Shown here one piece after another: positions 1 to 8,140 of a DNA stretch of 33,692 nucleotides. Position numbers and translations under genes: made by a program. The notes under the pieces were generated by a model. That model searched no databases, was not told where the DNA came from, and saw only the letters and a program-made list of their open reading frames with translations. The stretch is from Marinitenerispora sediminis (lineage in GTDB: Bacteria; Actinomycetota; Actinomycetes; Streptosporangiales; Streptosporangiaceae): contig NZ_QEIO01000054.1 in the NCBI RefSeq assembly GCF_003336425.1, positions 1 to 33,692 of the forward strand, written 5' to 3'. How positions within the stretch are numbered: position 1 is the stretch's first letter; every line of letters begins with the position of its first letter.

Positions 1-110
1 GCCCCGCCCCGCACGGCCCGCACCGGCCCTCCGCCGGGCCCCGGCCCGCACGGCTGCCCCCGGCCGCAGGTCGCGGCCGTCACCGCCGCAGCCCGGCCCC
101 CGGCGGCCGC

Positions 111-950
111 TCAGCACTCGGGGAGCAGCTGGGTGCGCAGCTTCGCGAGGGTGGCGCCGAGCGTGCGCGACACGTGCATCTGGGACAGCCCCACGAGTTC
201 GGCGATCTGCGCCTGGGTCTTGTTGCCCGCGAAACGCAGCAGCAGGATGCGGCGCTCCCGCGGCGGCAGCCCGGCCAGCGCGGGCCGCAGCGCGGTGCGG
301 TCCACCACGCTCTCCAGGTCGAGGTCCTCCTCGCCCAGCGTGTCGCCGAGCGTCTTCTCCTCCTCGTCGGCCCCGTAGGGGACGTTGAGGGACAGGGTGC
401 TGTAGGCGGCGGAGGCGTCGATCAGCTCGATCGTCTCCTCCTCGCTCATCTCCAGCAGTTTCGCGGTCTCCGCCACCGTGGGCGAGCGTCCGTGCTCCTG
501 GGCGAACGACGCGGTCACGCGATTGAGCTCCGACCTCTTCTCCTGGTATTTGCGCGGCACTCGGATGGCCCACGTGCGGTCCCGGAAATGCCGCTTGACC
601 TCACCGGTCATCATGGGAAGCGCATAGGAGATGAATTCTTTTCCGTAATCGGGGTTGAAATCGCGGATGGCCTGCACGAGACCGACCGTCGCGACCTGTC
701 GCAGATCCTCCTCCGGCTCTCCGCGGTTGCGATACTGCCGGGCGATTCGCCGCACCACCGGCAAATGCAGTTCGGTCAACCGGTGGTAGATCCGCTCCCG
801 CCGCGGATCTCCGGCCTCGATGTCGGCCAGCTCGGCGAGCAGCTCCCGGGTCTGCCGGCGGTACTCCTCGTCGGACTCGCGTCGCGACGGCCGGCGGGCC
901 TGCGGTGCCCTCGTCGGGCTCTCCGTGTGGAGTGTGTTCGATGCAGACAT
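111..950 (-). CDS. SigB/SigF/SigG-type RNA polymerase sigma factor
   Basis: The 279-residue product belongs to the group 3 (SigB/SigF/SigG) sigma-70 family, which directs RNA polymerase to stress or developmental promoters. Region 2 is visible around EEDLRQVATVGLVQAIRDFN and the following GEVKRHFRDRTWAIRVPR. Region 3 carries the EHGRSPTVAETAKLLEMS helices, and region 4 the C-terminal helix-turn-helix (QAQIAELVGLSQMHVSRTL). The frame stays open further upstream, but I chose the ATG at 950 because GGAGGG lies just before it and the family begins with a short, variable N-terminus. No anti-sigma or anti-anti-sigma gene adjoins it; the only anti-sigma-like ATPase is about 20 kb away. The target regulon cannot be read from the sequence. 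Confidence 0.93.
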   Translation of the reverse strand: MSASNTLHTESPTRAPQARRPSRRESDEEYRRQTRELLAELADIEAGDPRRERIYHRLTELHLPVVRRIARQYRNRGEPEEDLRQVATVGLVQAIRDFNPDYGKEFISYALPMMTGEVKRHFRDRTWAIRVPRKYQEKRSELNRVTASFAQEHGRSPTVAETAKLLEMSEEETIELIDASAAYSTLSLNVPYGADEEEKTLGDTLGEEDLDLESVVDRTALRPALAGLPPRERRILLLRFAGNKTQAQIAELVGLSQMHVSRTLGATLAKLRTQLLPEC

Positions 951-1365
951 CGAAGAACGCCCTCCAGTGCGCTCGAAAAAAGCAGAAAACCGCGCGATGC
1001 GCTTGAGTTGGTGAACCCCGGATACGGGGAACGTCGGAATCGGACTGGCGATTCCGGCAAAGCCACTGGCGAATCGACGCAGCAGCCCGGTACCATCCGC
1101 CCGACCCCGAGCGGCGGCGGGTGTCACCCCGTTCCCCGATAATCCGCAGGATGCGCTGTCGAACCCGTGGCACAACACATCCGAGTGTAGGTAACGGGTG
1201 GCGGGAATGAAACAGGCCCAGGATGTTATAGCAACGTTTTACGGGGAATTCGCATGCACGGCGGGACCTCGGGTAGCGAATGTGCGCAGGAACGCTCGGC
1301 GCAGCCCGGCCCGCCGTGCGTCTCCGCAGCGCCCGGGCACGGGAGACGTACGGGGAGGTCCAGGG
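951..1365. other. Divergent intergenic region between the sigma factor and the glycosyltransferases
   Basis: This stretch holds the upstream regions of the sigma gene (leftward) and the first glycosyltransferase (rightward). It is more A/T-rich than its surroundings, especially at 1200-1260. Open frames extend through it on both strands but show no recognisable protein and have poor starts. No confident promoter hexamer pair was found. Confidence 0.6.
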
Positions 1366-2250
1366 GTGACACCTGACGACGTGATTGCCCGATCGCAGGT
1401 TTCGGTCGTGGTGGCCACCCGCGACCGGCGCGCCGAGCTGGCGCGCACGCTGGGCCGGCTCACCGCGCTGCGTCCCCGGCCACCCGTCATCGTGGTGGAC
1501 AACGCCTCCTCGGACGGCACCTCGGCGTTCGCCCGCCGGATGTTCCCGGACGTCACCGTCGTCACCCTCCCCGAGAACCGCGGCGCGGCGGCCCGCAACG
1601 TGGGCGTCGAGCTGGCCGAGACGCCCTACGTGGCCTTCAGCGACGACGACTCGTGGTGGGAGCCCGGCGCGCTGGAGCGCGCGGCCGCCGTACTCGGCGC
1701 GCATCCGCGGCTCGGACTGGTCGCCGCGGCGGTCCTCGTGGGCGACGCCGCCCGGCCCGACCCCGTCAACGAGCTGCTGGCCGGGGGCCTGCCGGCCGGC
1801 CCCGGGCCCGTGCCCGGCCCCCGCGTGCTCGGCTTCCTGGCGTGCGCGGCCGTCGTCCGCAGGGCGGCGTTCCGGCAGGTCGGCGGCTTCAGCGACCTGC
1901 TCTTCTTCTGCGGCGAGGAGGCGCTGCTCGCCCAGGACCTCACCGCGGCCGGCTGGGAGTGCCGCCACCTGCCCGAGGTCCGCGCCCACCACCACCCCTC
2001 CCGGCACCGTCCGCCGGGCGGATGGCGAAGGCGGCTGGAACGCCGCAACACCGTGCTGACCGCCTGGCTGCGCCGCCCGCTGCGGCGCGCCACCGCCGAG
2101 ACCCTCGGCCTGGCACGCGATGCCGCCGCCGACCGCGACGCCCGCCGCGCCCTGGCCGGTGCGCTGCGCCGGCTGCCCGCCGCCGTACTGGACCGCCGCC
2201 CGCTGCCCCGCCCGGTCGAGCGGGACCTGCGCCTCCTGGAGGCCCGATGA
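1366..2250 (+). CDS. Family 2 glycosyltransferase, first of a tandem pair
   Basis: This is a GT-A fold glycosyltransferase of about 294 residues that should transfer a sugar from a nucleotide-sugar donor; donor and acceptor are unknown. The N-terminal nucleotide-binding strand is VSVVVATRDRRAEL, followed by VIVVDNASSDGTS. The metal-binding DxD-type motif is FSDDDSWWEPGAL, near residue 90. Further along, RRAAFRQVGGF and GEEALLAQDL are typical of the GT2 acceptor half. I chose GTG 1366 because GGGGAGG sits seven bases upstream; the longer frame to 1198 lacks similarity to the family. Its stop overlaps the start of the next gene (ATGA), so the two are probably co-translated. No membrane segment or signal peptide is evident, so it is likely cytosolic. 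Confidence 0.88.
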   Translation: MTPDDVIARSQVSVVVATRDRRAELARTLGRLTALRPRPPVIVVDNASSDGTSAFARRMFPDVTVVTLPENRGAAARNVGVELAETPYVAFSDDDSWWEPGALERAAAVLGAHPRLGLVAAAVLVGDAARPDPVNELLAGGLPAGPGPVPGPRVLGFLACAAVVRRAAFRQVGGFSDLLFFCGEEALLAQDLTAAGWECRHLPEVRAHHHPSRHRPPGGWRRRLERRNTVLTAWLRRPLRRATAETLGLARDAAADRDARRALAGALRRLPAAVLDRRPLPRPVERDLRLLEAR

Positions 2251-3143
2251 GCGCCCCGGCGGTCAGCATCGTGCTCATCACCCACGAGCGCCGGGCGGAG
2301 GTGCTGCGCACCCTCGACCGGTTGGCGGCCCTGCCGGAGCGCCCGCCCGTCGTCGTCGTGGACAACGGGTCCGCCGACGGGACGGCCGCCGCCGTGCGGG
2401 CCCGCCATCCCGGCGTGCGGCTGATCCGGCTGGCGGCCAACCTCGGGGCCGTGGCCCGCAACGTCGGCGTCGCCGCCATCGACACCCCCTACGTCGCCTT
2501 CTGCGACGACGACACCTGGTGGGAGCCCGGCGCGCTGGCCCTCGCCGCCGACCTGCTGGACCGGCACCCCTCCGTGGCAGTGCTCACCGGCCGCATCCTG
2601 GTCGAACCGGGGGGCCGGGAGGACCCCATCACCCCGGAACTGCGCGACTCGCCGGTGCCGGCCCCGCCGGGGTTGCCCGGCCCCGCGCTGCTCGGCATCC
2701 TCGCCGGGGCGTCGGTGCTGCGGGTCGCCGCCTTCCGGGAGGTCGGCGGGTTCTCCCGGCGGCTCTGGCTGGGCGGCGAGGAGGAGCTGCTCTCCCTCGA
2801 CCTGGCCGCCCGCGGCTGGTGGCTGTGCTGGATCGAGGAGATGCGGGTGCACCACGCGCCGTCGCCCAGCCGCGACGGGCGGCGCCGGCGCCGGCTGGGC
2901 ATCCGCAACACCCTGTGGACCGCCTGGCTGCGCCGTCCGGTCCCCGGTGCCGCCCGCCACACCGCCGACGTGCTGCGCGGCGCCCCGCGCGACCTGGTCA
3001 CCGCCGCGGCCGTCGCCGAGGCCGTGGCCGGGCTGCCGTGGGTGCTGCGGGAGCGCCGCCCGGTGCCGGAGTCGGTCGAGCACGGGCTGCGGCTGCTGGC
3101 CGAGCCCCGGCGCAACTCCGCCGCCCGGCGATACGTGGGCTGA
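2247..3143 (+). CDS. Family 2 glycosyltransferase, second of a tandem pair
   Basis: A 298-residue GT2 enzyme closely related to the gene before it. The two share the opening (VSIVLITHERRAEVLRTLDR), the VVVVDNGSADGTA strand, ARNVGVAAIDTPYVAF, and the catalytic/metal motif CDDDTWWEPGAL near residue 85. The GGEEELLSLDL block is also conserved. The ATG at 2247 overlaps the upstream TGA by four bases, the usual sign of translational coupling. The pattern points to a gene duplication followed by divergence, and the pair may act in sequence on one acceptor. Neither acceptor nor product can be inferred; the dehydrogenases downstream need not belong to the same pathway. Confidence 0.88.
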   Translation: MSAPAVSIVLITHERRAEVLRTLDRLAALPERPPVVVVDNGSADGTAAAVRARHPGVRLIRLAANLGAVARNVGVAAIDTPYVAFCDDDTWWEPGALALAADLLDRHPSVAVLTGRILVEPGGREDPITPELRDSPVPAPPGLPGPALLGILAGASVLRVAAFREVGGFSRRLWLGGEEELLSLDLAARGWWLCWIEEMRVHHAPSPSRDGRRRRRLGIRNTLWTAWLRRPVPGAARHTADVLRGAPRDLVTAAAVAEAVAGLPWVLRERRPVPESVEHGLRLLAEPRRNSAARRYVG

Positions 3144-3479
3144 GCCGCCGTAGCCGCCCGGCACCCGAGCCGCCGGGAGTGGATGGAGTGGGCGGCGGCC
3201 CGGGTGGTCGGCGCCGCGCCGGGCGCCGGTCGGCACCCGGCCGGGGCGGGCAGGCCGCGGACCGGTGGGACGACACTTCCGGACGAGCACCACTGTCGCG
3301 CCACAGGCGTCTCCGGTCCGCGGTGCGACCCCGCTACCCGCCACGGGCCCGAACATGCGCCGGCGGCGGCAGGAAACCGGCGCGGGCCGGACGGACCCGG
3401 GACCACCCGCATGTTTAGCGGGCGCGCGAACCGGCAGTGGGTGCAGAGGAGCAGCAGGACCGCGACGAGGGGGCGTCCC
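3144..3479. other. Intergenic region before the zinc dehydrogenase
   Basis: About 336 bases of high-GC sequence. The dehydrogenase frame stays open through most of it, but no family similarity appears before ATG 3480. A GTTTAG at 3413 and a GGGTGC at 3439 resemble parts of a SigB-type promoter but are too far apart. I see no gene, RNA or repeat that I would defend. Confidence 0.5.
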
Positions 3480-4655
3480 ATGCGAGCCGTGACCTGGCAG
3501 GGACCGGAGGACGTGCGCACCGAGAACGTCCCCGACCCCCAGCTGCGCGAACCGACCGACGCGATCGTCCGGATCACCTCGACCGCCATCTGCGGGTCCG
3601 ACCTGCACCTGTACTCGGTGCTGGGCATGTACATGGAGCCGGGCGACATCCTCGGGCACGAGCCGATGGGGGTGGTGGAGGAGGTCGGGAGCGAGGTCAC
3701 CGCGATCGTGCCGGGCGACCGGGTGGTGATCCCGTTCAACGTCTCGTGCGGCCACTGCTACATGTGCCGGCTGAACTACTACTCGCAGTGTGAGACGACG
3801 CAGACCCCCGGCCACGGCGGCGCGCTCCTCGGCTACACCAAGCTCTACGGCCACGTACCGGGCGGGCAGGCGGAGTACCTGCGGGTACCGCAGGCGCACT
3901 TCGGCCCCATCCGGGTACCGGACGGCCTGCCCGACGAGCGGTTCCTGTTCCTGTCCGACGTGCTGCCCACCGCCTGGCAGGCCGTCGCCGACGCCGACGT
4001 GCCGCCCGCCGGCTCCGTCGCGGTGGTCGGCCTCGGACCGATCGGCCAGATGGCCGCCCGCATCGCCCTGGAGCGCGGGGCCGGGCGGGTCTTCGGCCTG
4101 GACCTGGTCCCGGAGCGGCTGGAGATGGCCCGCCGGCACGGCGTGGAGACCGTCGACGTCTCCGCCTGCGACCCGGTGGAGGCGGTGCGCGCGGAGACGG
4201 AGGGCCGCGGGACCGACTCCGTCATCGAGGCCGTCGGGATGGAGGCGCACGGCTCGCCGGTCGGCGCCCTCGCGCAGCGGGTCGTGCGCGCGCTGCCGGA
4301 CCCGCTCGCCCGCCGCATGGCCGAGCAGGCCGGGGTGGACCGGATGTCCGCCCTCTACCTGGCGTTCGAGCTGGTGCGCCGGGCCGGCGCGGTGTCGATC
4401 AGCGGCGTCTACGGCGGCCAGGCCGACCCGCTGCCGATGATGGACCTCTTCGACAAGGCGGTGCAGATCCGGATGGGGCAGGCGAACGTGCGCCGGTGGA
4501 CGGACGCCATCATGCCGCTGCTCACCGGCGACGAGGACCCCCTCGGCGTGGGCGACCTCACCACGCACGTCATGTCCCTGGACGACGCGCCGCTCGCCTA
4601 CGAGCTGTTCCAGCAGAAGCGCGACGGCGCGATCAAGATGGTGCTGCGGCCCTGA
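3480..4655 (+). CDS. Zinc-dependent alcohol dehydrogenase, formaldehyde-dehydrogenase-like
   Basis: A 391-residue medium-chain dehydrogenase that should oxidise an alcohol or hydroxymethyl adduct with NAD(P). Catalytic zinc ligands are visible in AICGSDLH (Cys near 38) and LGHEPMG (His-Glu near 59). The structural zinc loop is complete: four cysteines spaced C-x2-C-x2-C-x7-C within SCGHCYMCRLNYYSQCE. The Rossmann turn VVGLGPIGQMAA lies near residue 183. The long insert after the zinc loop and the FLSDVLPTAWQAV motif match the glutathione-independent formaldehyde dehydrogenase-like subgroup rather than classical ADH. ATG 3480 is preceded by GAGGGGG. The upstream frame is open for another 99 codons without similarity and is left out. 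The gene is probably co-transcribed with the short-chain dehydrogenase 72 bases downstream. Physiological substrate unknown. Confidence 0.88.
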   Translation: MRAVTWQGPEDVRTENVPDPQLREPTDAIVRITSTAICGSDLHLYSVLGMYMEPGDILGHEPMGVVEEVGSEVTAIVPGDRVVIPFNVSCGHCYMCRLNYYSQCETTQTPGHGGALLGYTKLYGHVPGGQAEYLRVPQAHFGPIRVPDGLPDERFLFLSDVLPTAWQAVADADVPPAGSVAVVGLGPIGQMAARIALERGAGRVFGLDLVPERLEMARRHGVETVDVSACDPVEAVRAETEGRGTDSVIEAVGMEAHGSPVGALAQRVVRALPDPLARRMAEQAGVDRMSALYLAFELVRRAGAVSISGVYGGQADPLPMMDLFDKAVQIRMGQANVRRWTDAIMPLLTGDEDPLGVGDLTTHVMSLDDAPLAYELFQQKRDGAIKMVLRP

Positions 4656-4727
4656 GCGGCCCGGCGCACGGCCATGACACCCCGGGGGCGAGCCTCGGGG
4701 CGGACCCCGCGACGGAGGGAGACCGCG

Positions 4728-5759
4728 ATGGGGTGGCGGACGACGACGGCGCTGGCCGCCGGCGCCGCGGCGGCGGCCCGGGTGCTCGCCCGACGCCCGG
4801 CCGACCTCGCCGGGCGGGTGGCGCTGGTCACCGGCGGTTCGCGCGGACTCGGCCTGCTGCTGGCGCGCGAACTCGGCCGGCAGGGCTGCCGGGTGGCGGT
4901 GTGCGCCCGCGATCCGGCCGAGCTCGACCGCGCCGAGCGGGATCTGCGCGACCGCGGGATCGAGGCGCTCGCCATCCCGTGCGACCTGCGCGAGCCCGGC
5001 ACCGCCGAGCGGCTGGTCGAGGAGGTCACCGGCCGCCTCGGGCGCCTGGACGTGCTGGTGAACAACGCCGGCATCATCCAGGTCGGCGGCTTGGCGGCGC
5101 TGACCGAGCACGACTTCCACGACGCCATGGACACCATGTTCTGGGGCCCGCTGCGGACCAGCCTCGCGGCCCTGCCGGAGCTGCGCGAGCGCCGCGGCCG
5201 GATCGTGGTGATCACCTCGATCGGCGGCCGGCTCAGCGTGCCGCACCTGCTGCCGTACTCGTGCGCCAAGTTCGCGGAGGTCGCGCTCTCGGAGGGCCTG
5301 GACGCCGAACTGGCCGGCAGCGGCGTGCGGGTCACGACCGTGGTCCCGTGGCTGATGCGCACCGGCTCGCACTGGCGCGCGACGTTCGCCGGCGCGCCCG
5401 CGCGCGAGTACACCTGGTTCGCGCTGGCGGCCGGGCTGCCGCTGGTCTCCATGGACGGCGAGCGCGCCGCGCGCCGGATCGTGCGGGCCGTGCGCCGGGG
5501 GCGCCGCCACCTGGTGCTGACCCCGATGGCGCGGGCCGCCGACCTCGCCCACGCGGCGCTGCCCGGGGCGACCCTGTGGGGCATGCGCGCCATGAATCGG
5601 CTGCTGCCGCGGCCGGCCGGGGAGCCGGCGGTCGGCGGACTCGACGCCGAGCGGCTCTCCGACAGCGCGCTGCGCCGCGCGCTCACCCGCTGGAACGACG
5701 AGGCGGGACGCAGGTTCAACCAGCTCCCCGACGGCCGGCGCCCGCAGCGCTCCGGCTGA
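4728..5759 (+). CDS. Short-chain dehydrogenase/reductase
   Basis: A 343-residue classical SDR. The cofactor motif is VTGGSRGLG near residue 34, the structural NNAG follows, and the catalytic residues are the serine in VITSIGG and the YSCAK (YxxxK) pair near residue 176. About 90 residues follow the usual SDR core. The N-terminal MGWRTTTALAAGAAAAARVL is a short hydrophobic stretch that could associate with the membrane or be an uncleaved signal-like segment. ATG 4728 was preferred to 4674 because GGAGGGA lies seven bases before it. The gene lies in line with the zinc dehydrogenase. The substrate is unknown; a retinol/ketoacyl-reductase-like activity is possible but not shown. Confidence 0.85.
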   Translation: MGWRTTTALAAGAAAAARVLARRPADLAGRVALVTGGSRGLGLLLARELGRQGCRVAVCARDPAELDRAERDLRDRGIEALAIPCDLREPGTAERLVEEVTGRLGRLDVLVNNAGIIQVGGLAALTEHDFHDAMDTMFWGPLRTSLAALPELRERRGRIVVITSIGGRLSVPHLLPYSCAKFAEVALSEGLDAELAGSGVRVTTVVPWLMRTGSHWRATFAGAPAREYTWFALAAGLPLVSMDGERAARRIVRAVRRGRRHLVLTPMARAADLAHAALPGATLWGMRAMNRLLPRPAGEPAVGGLDAERLSDSALRRALTRWNDEAGRRFNQLPDGRRPQRSG

Positions 5760-5816
5760 GACCGGGGGCCGGATCCGGCCGGTGCCCGGTTACGGGCGCC
5801 GGCCGGGGCCATCGGG

Positions 5817-5995
5817 TAGCCTGGCGTCGTCGAACGGCACCGCGAACCGGGGAGGTGAGGCCCACCATGAGCCGACCTCCGAGTACCAGCCACCGGTAAC
5901 CAGGGCGTCCCGGCAACCAGGCGTGCCCGCCGCCGCATGCGGCGCGGCCCGCTCCTCCCGGCCGCCCGTTTCGAAGCAGACGCCGGGAGACTCCC
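5817..5995 (+). promoter_or_regulatory. corA leader with a tiny ORF and a stem covering its ribosome site
   Basis: A TAGCCT at 5817-5822 could be a -10 box. Downstream, a strong Shine-Dalgarno (GGAGGT, 5851-5856) precedes a ten-codon ORF. The same six bases can pair exactly with ACCTCC at 5875-5880 inside that ORF, and ACCGG (5846-5850) can pair with CCGGT (5893-5897) further out. The leader then runs about 95 bases to the corA start. Only GGTGAGGC recalls the M-box magnesium riboswitch; its other conserved blocks are missing. A leader-peptide or translational switch is my inference. Confidence 0.45.
5867..5899 (+). CDS. Putative ten-residue leader peptide upstream of corA
   Basis: ATG 5867 follows GGAGGTGAGG at ideal spacing and opens a ten-codon frame, MSRPPSTSHR, ended by TAA. 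Two consecutive proline codons are present (residues 4-5). Short proline-containing leader ORFs are known to control some enterobacterial magnesium transporter genes through ribosome stalling. By analogy this could couple corA expression to magnesium or proline-tRNA supply, but that is inference. It could also be a chance ORF within an RNA element. Confidence 0.4.
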   Translation: MSRPPSTSHR

Positions 5996-7162
5996 ATGAA
6001 CCAGCGCCGGATGCGCGGGTGGCTGCCCACCCTGCGCACGCCGCAGCACCCCAACCGCAACGGCGGGACCGCGCCCGCCCCCGAGTACTCGATGGACCCG
6101 CGCGCCGACGTGGAGCCGGGGCGCGCCCGGGCCCGCGTCGAGGAGAGCGTCGTCGACGCCGCCGTCTACGTCGACGGCCACCGCGAGTACGCCCCCACCG
6201 AGGTCGCCGGCATCTACCCGAGCCTGCCGCGCCGCCCCGGGGCCCTCGCCTGGATCGGCATGCACCGGCCCGACGAGTCCCAGCTGCTCGCGGTGGGCGA
6301 GGAGTTCGGGCTGCACCAGCTGGCGGTCGAGGACGCCATCGTCGCGCACCAGCGGCCCAAGCTGGAGCGCTACGGCGACACCCTCTTCGTGGTGCTGCGC
6401 GCCGCCCGGTACCTGGACGAGGCGGAGGAGGTGCGCTTCGGCGAGGTGCACGTGTTCACCGGCCCGCACTTCGTGCTCACCGTCCGCCACAGCCACGCCC
6501 CCGACCTCGGCGGCGTCCGCCGGCGGCTGGAGGCCGACCCCGCCCTGCTCGCGCGCGGTCCGGAGGCGGTGCTGTACGCCATCCTGGACGCCGTCGTGGA
6601 CGGTTACGCCCCCGTCGTCGCCGGCCTGCAGAACGACATCGACGAGATCGAGACCCAGGTCTTCAACGGCGACCCCGCGGTGTCCCGGCGCATCTACGAG
6701 CTGTCCCGCGAGGTCATCGAGTTCCAGCGGGCCGCCCGCCCGCTGCTGGACATCCTCAGCGGGCTGGCCGCCGGCTTCGACAAGTACGGGACCGACGAGG
6801 AGCTCCAGCGCTACCTGCGCGACGTCGCCGACCACGCCACGACCGTGGCGGAGCGGGTCGACGGGTTCCGCCAGATGCTGGGCGACATCCTCACCGTCAA
6901 CGCCACCCTGGTCAGCCAGGCGCAGAACGAGGAGATGAAGCACCTCACCCGGGCGAGCTACGCCCAGAGCGAGGAGGTCAAGAAGATCTCCGCCTGGGCG
7001 GCCATCCTGTTCGCCCCGACCCTGGTGGGCACCGTCTACGGCATGAACTTCACCGACATGCCCGAGCTGCGCTGGCCGTTCGGGTACCCCCTCGCCCTCG
7101 TGCTCATGCTGCTGGTGTGCGTCATGCTCTACGCCGTCTTCAAGCGGCGGAACTGGCTGTAG
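5996..7162 (+). CDS. corA: CorA-family magnesium/cobalt transporter
   Basis: A 388-residue CorA-type divalent cation channel of the cytoplasmic membrane. The large N-terminal cytosolic domain runs to about residue 330. Two C-terminal membrane segments follow, ISAWAAILFAPTLVGTVYGM and the hydrophobic stretch at 361-381. Between them lies the signature YGMN selectivity motif (near residue 348). The tail KRRNWL is typical of the family. ATG 5996 has GGGAGA upstream. The first 55 residues are poorly conserved. The gene is separate from the dehydrogenases and has its own leader with a small ORF. It converges on the methyltransferase gene, 43 bases away. Confidence 0.93.
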   Translation: MNQRRMRGWLPTLRTPQHPNRNGGTAPAPEYSMDPRADVEPGRARARVEESVVDAAVYVDGHREYAPTEVAGIYPSLPRRPGALAWIGMHRPDESQLLAVGEEFGLHQLAVEDAIVAHQRPKLERYGDTLFVVLRAARYLDEAEEVRFGEVHVFTGPHFVLTVRHSHAPDLGGVRRRLEADPALLARGPEAVLYAILDAVVDGYAPVVAGLQNDIDEIETQVFNGDPAVSRRIYELSREVIEFQRAARPLLDILSGLAAGFDKYGTDEELQRYLRDVADHATTVAERVDGFRQMLGDILTVNATLVSQAQNEEMKHLTRASYAQSEEVKKISAWAAILFAPTLVGTVYGMNFTDMPELRWPFGYPLALVLMLLVCVMLYAVFKRRNWL

Positions 7163-7205
7163 CCGCCCGTCCCGGCCGCCGGCGCCGGCCGCCCCGCTCG
7201 GCCGC

Positions 7206-8045
7206 TCACCGGCGGGCGTGCAGCAGGAAGGTCGAGGGAAGCCGCCGGCGCAGCGCCTCCGGCATGTTCGGGAACTCCGCCCAGTAGGCGTCCGGCAGTT
7301 CGGCCAGCCGGGTGAGGGTCAGCCCGGCGTCGAGCAGGGCCTGCACCACCTGGCCGATGGTCCACAGCCGCTCGTACTTCACCGCCGGCTCCTCCGCCAG
7401 CGCACCGATGTACTCGGCCGACCAGCCGGCGTTGCTCTCGGCGTGGGCGAAGTAGTCGATGCCGCTGTAGCGCGGGTGCGCGGGCTCCCGGTCGAACAGC
7501 GATGCGGCGGGGTGGTTGTCGAAGACCGACAGCAGCCCGCCCGGCCGCAGCAGCCGGGCGACCACGGCGGCCCAGCCGTCGAGGTCGTGGAGCCAGCACA
7601 GCGCGCCGCGGCCGGTGTAGACGAGGTCGGCGGTGCCGTCGAGCTCGCGCGGGGTGTCGAGCACGTCGCAGGCGTGGAAGACCGCCGGCGCGCCGAGCGC
7701 CGCGGCCGCCGCGCGCGCGTTGGCCACGTGCGCCGCGGAGATGTCGACCCCCACGACCTCGCCGGCGCCCTCGGCCAGCAGGGACAGCGTGTCCTCGCCG
7801 GAGGCGCACTGCAGGTGCACCGCCCGGCGGCACCACGGCGCGAGGTCGCCCAGCGCGGCGCGCTCCACCGGGTGCACGGAGGAGCGCCCGGCGCGCAGCC
7901 GCTCCACGGCGGCCGGCAGGTCCTCGGTGTAGCGGACCGCGGCCTGGTCCCAGGCGGCGCGGTTGGCGGCGTGCCGGCGGCGGACCTCCGGCGTCCCCCG
8001 TGCGGGCTCGATGACGGCGGCGTCGTCAGGGGCGCGCTCGGCCAC
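7206..8045 (-). CDS. Class I SAM-dependent methyltransferase
   Basis: A 279-residue methyltransferase of the type 11/25 fold. The SAM-binding motif I is modified to HLQCASGEDTLSLLAEGAG (CASGEDT in place of the common GxGxG). Motif II VVGVDISAAHVANAR and the acidic FHACDVLDTP follow, with the post-motif LLRPGGLLSVFDNHP. The substrate is not indicated; relatives act on small molecules. The GTG start at 8045 has GGAAGGA a few bases upstream. The gene lies 95 bases downstream of pstS on the same strand but probably has its own promoter. No cofactor-binding residue is obviously lost, although the motif I variant is worth noting. Confidence 0.82.
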   Translation of the reverse strand: MAERAPDDAAVIEPARGTPEVRRRHAANRAAWDQAAVRYTEDLPAAVERLRAGRSSVHPVERAALGDLAPWCRRAVHLQCASGEDTLSLLAEGAGEVVGVDISAAHVANARAAAAALGAPAVFHACDVLDTPRELDGTADLVYTGRGALCWLHDLDGWAAVVARLLRPGGLLSVFDNHPAASLFDREPAHPRYSGIDYFAHAESNAGWSAEYIGALAEEPAVKYERLWTIGQVVQALLDAGLTLTRLAELPDAYWAEFPNMPEALRRRLPSTFLLHARR

Positions 8046-8078
8046 GGAGGTCCTTCCGTCCTGGGTGCGGTCCCGTGG

Positions 8079-8084
8079 ACCCTA
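8079..8084 (-). promoter_or_regulatory. Possible -10 box of the methyltransferase gene
   Basis: TAGGGT on the minus strand lies about 34 bases before the GTG start. The same hexamer occurs upstream of aroQ. No clear -35 element is seen. Confidence 0.3.
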
Positions 8085-8098
8085 GCGGCCCCGCCCCG

Positions 8099-8123
8099 GC
8101 GCGCGGAAGCGGTTTTCGCGCGC
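8099..8123 (-). terminator. Weak hairpin after pstS
   Basis: GCGCGCG (8099-8105) pairs with CGCGCGC (8117-8123) around an 11-base loop, just past the pstS stop. There is no T-tract on the minus strand, so terminator function is tentative. Confidence 0.3.
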
Positions 8124-8140
8124 GGGGGCGCCCCGACCGG

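Noticed and set aside
1-110. A gene or terminator left of the sigma factor
   Set aside because: Only short GC-rich self-complementary bits; nothing distinct enough to call.
1175-1211. Autoregulatory SigB-type promoter for the sigma gene (GTTTCA...CGTTAC, minus strand)
   Set aside because: Only four of six -10 bases match, the spacing is short, and the leader would exceed 200 bases.
3413-3444. SigB-type promoter before the zinc dehydrogenase (GTTT...GGGTGC)
   Set aside because: The two boxes are 22 bases apart, well beyond the 14-16 expected, and the -10 is imperfect.
1626-5552. A 1308-codon minus-strand open frame, and other long frames such as 601-2007, 10491-12881 and 14477-16339
   Set aside because: These lie opposite or out of frame with clear genes. 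They are rich in Arg/Ala/Pro/Gly and have no domain similarity, as expected at this GC content.
5900-5935. SAM riboswitch suggested by CCGGCAACC
   Set aside because: The rest of the SAM-I/SAM-IV core is missing and the downstream gene is a magnesium transporter.
5845-5990. M-box magnesium riboswitch before corA
   Set aside because: Only GGTGAGGC matches. The later conserved blocks (such as the GGGTCAACAG segment) are absent, and a coding leader explains the GGAGGT just as well.
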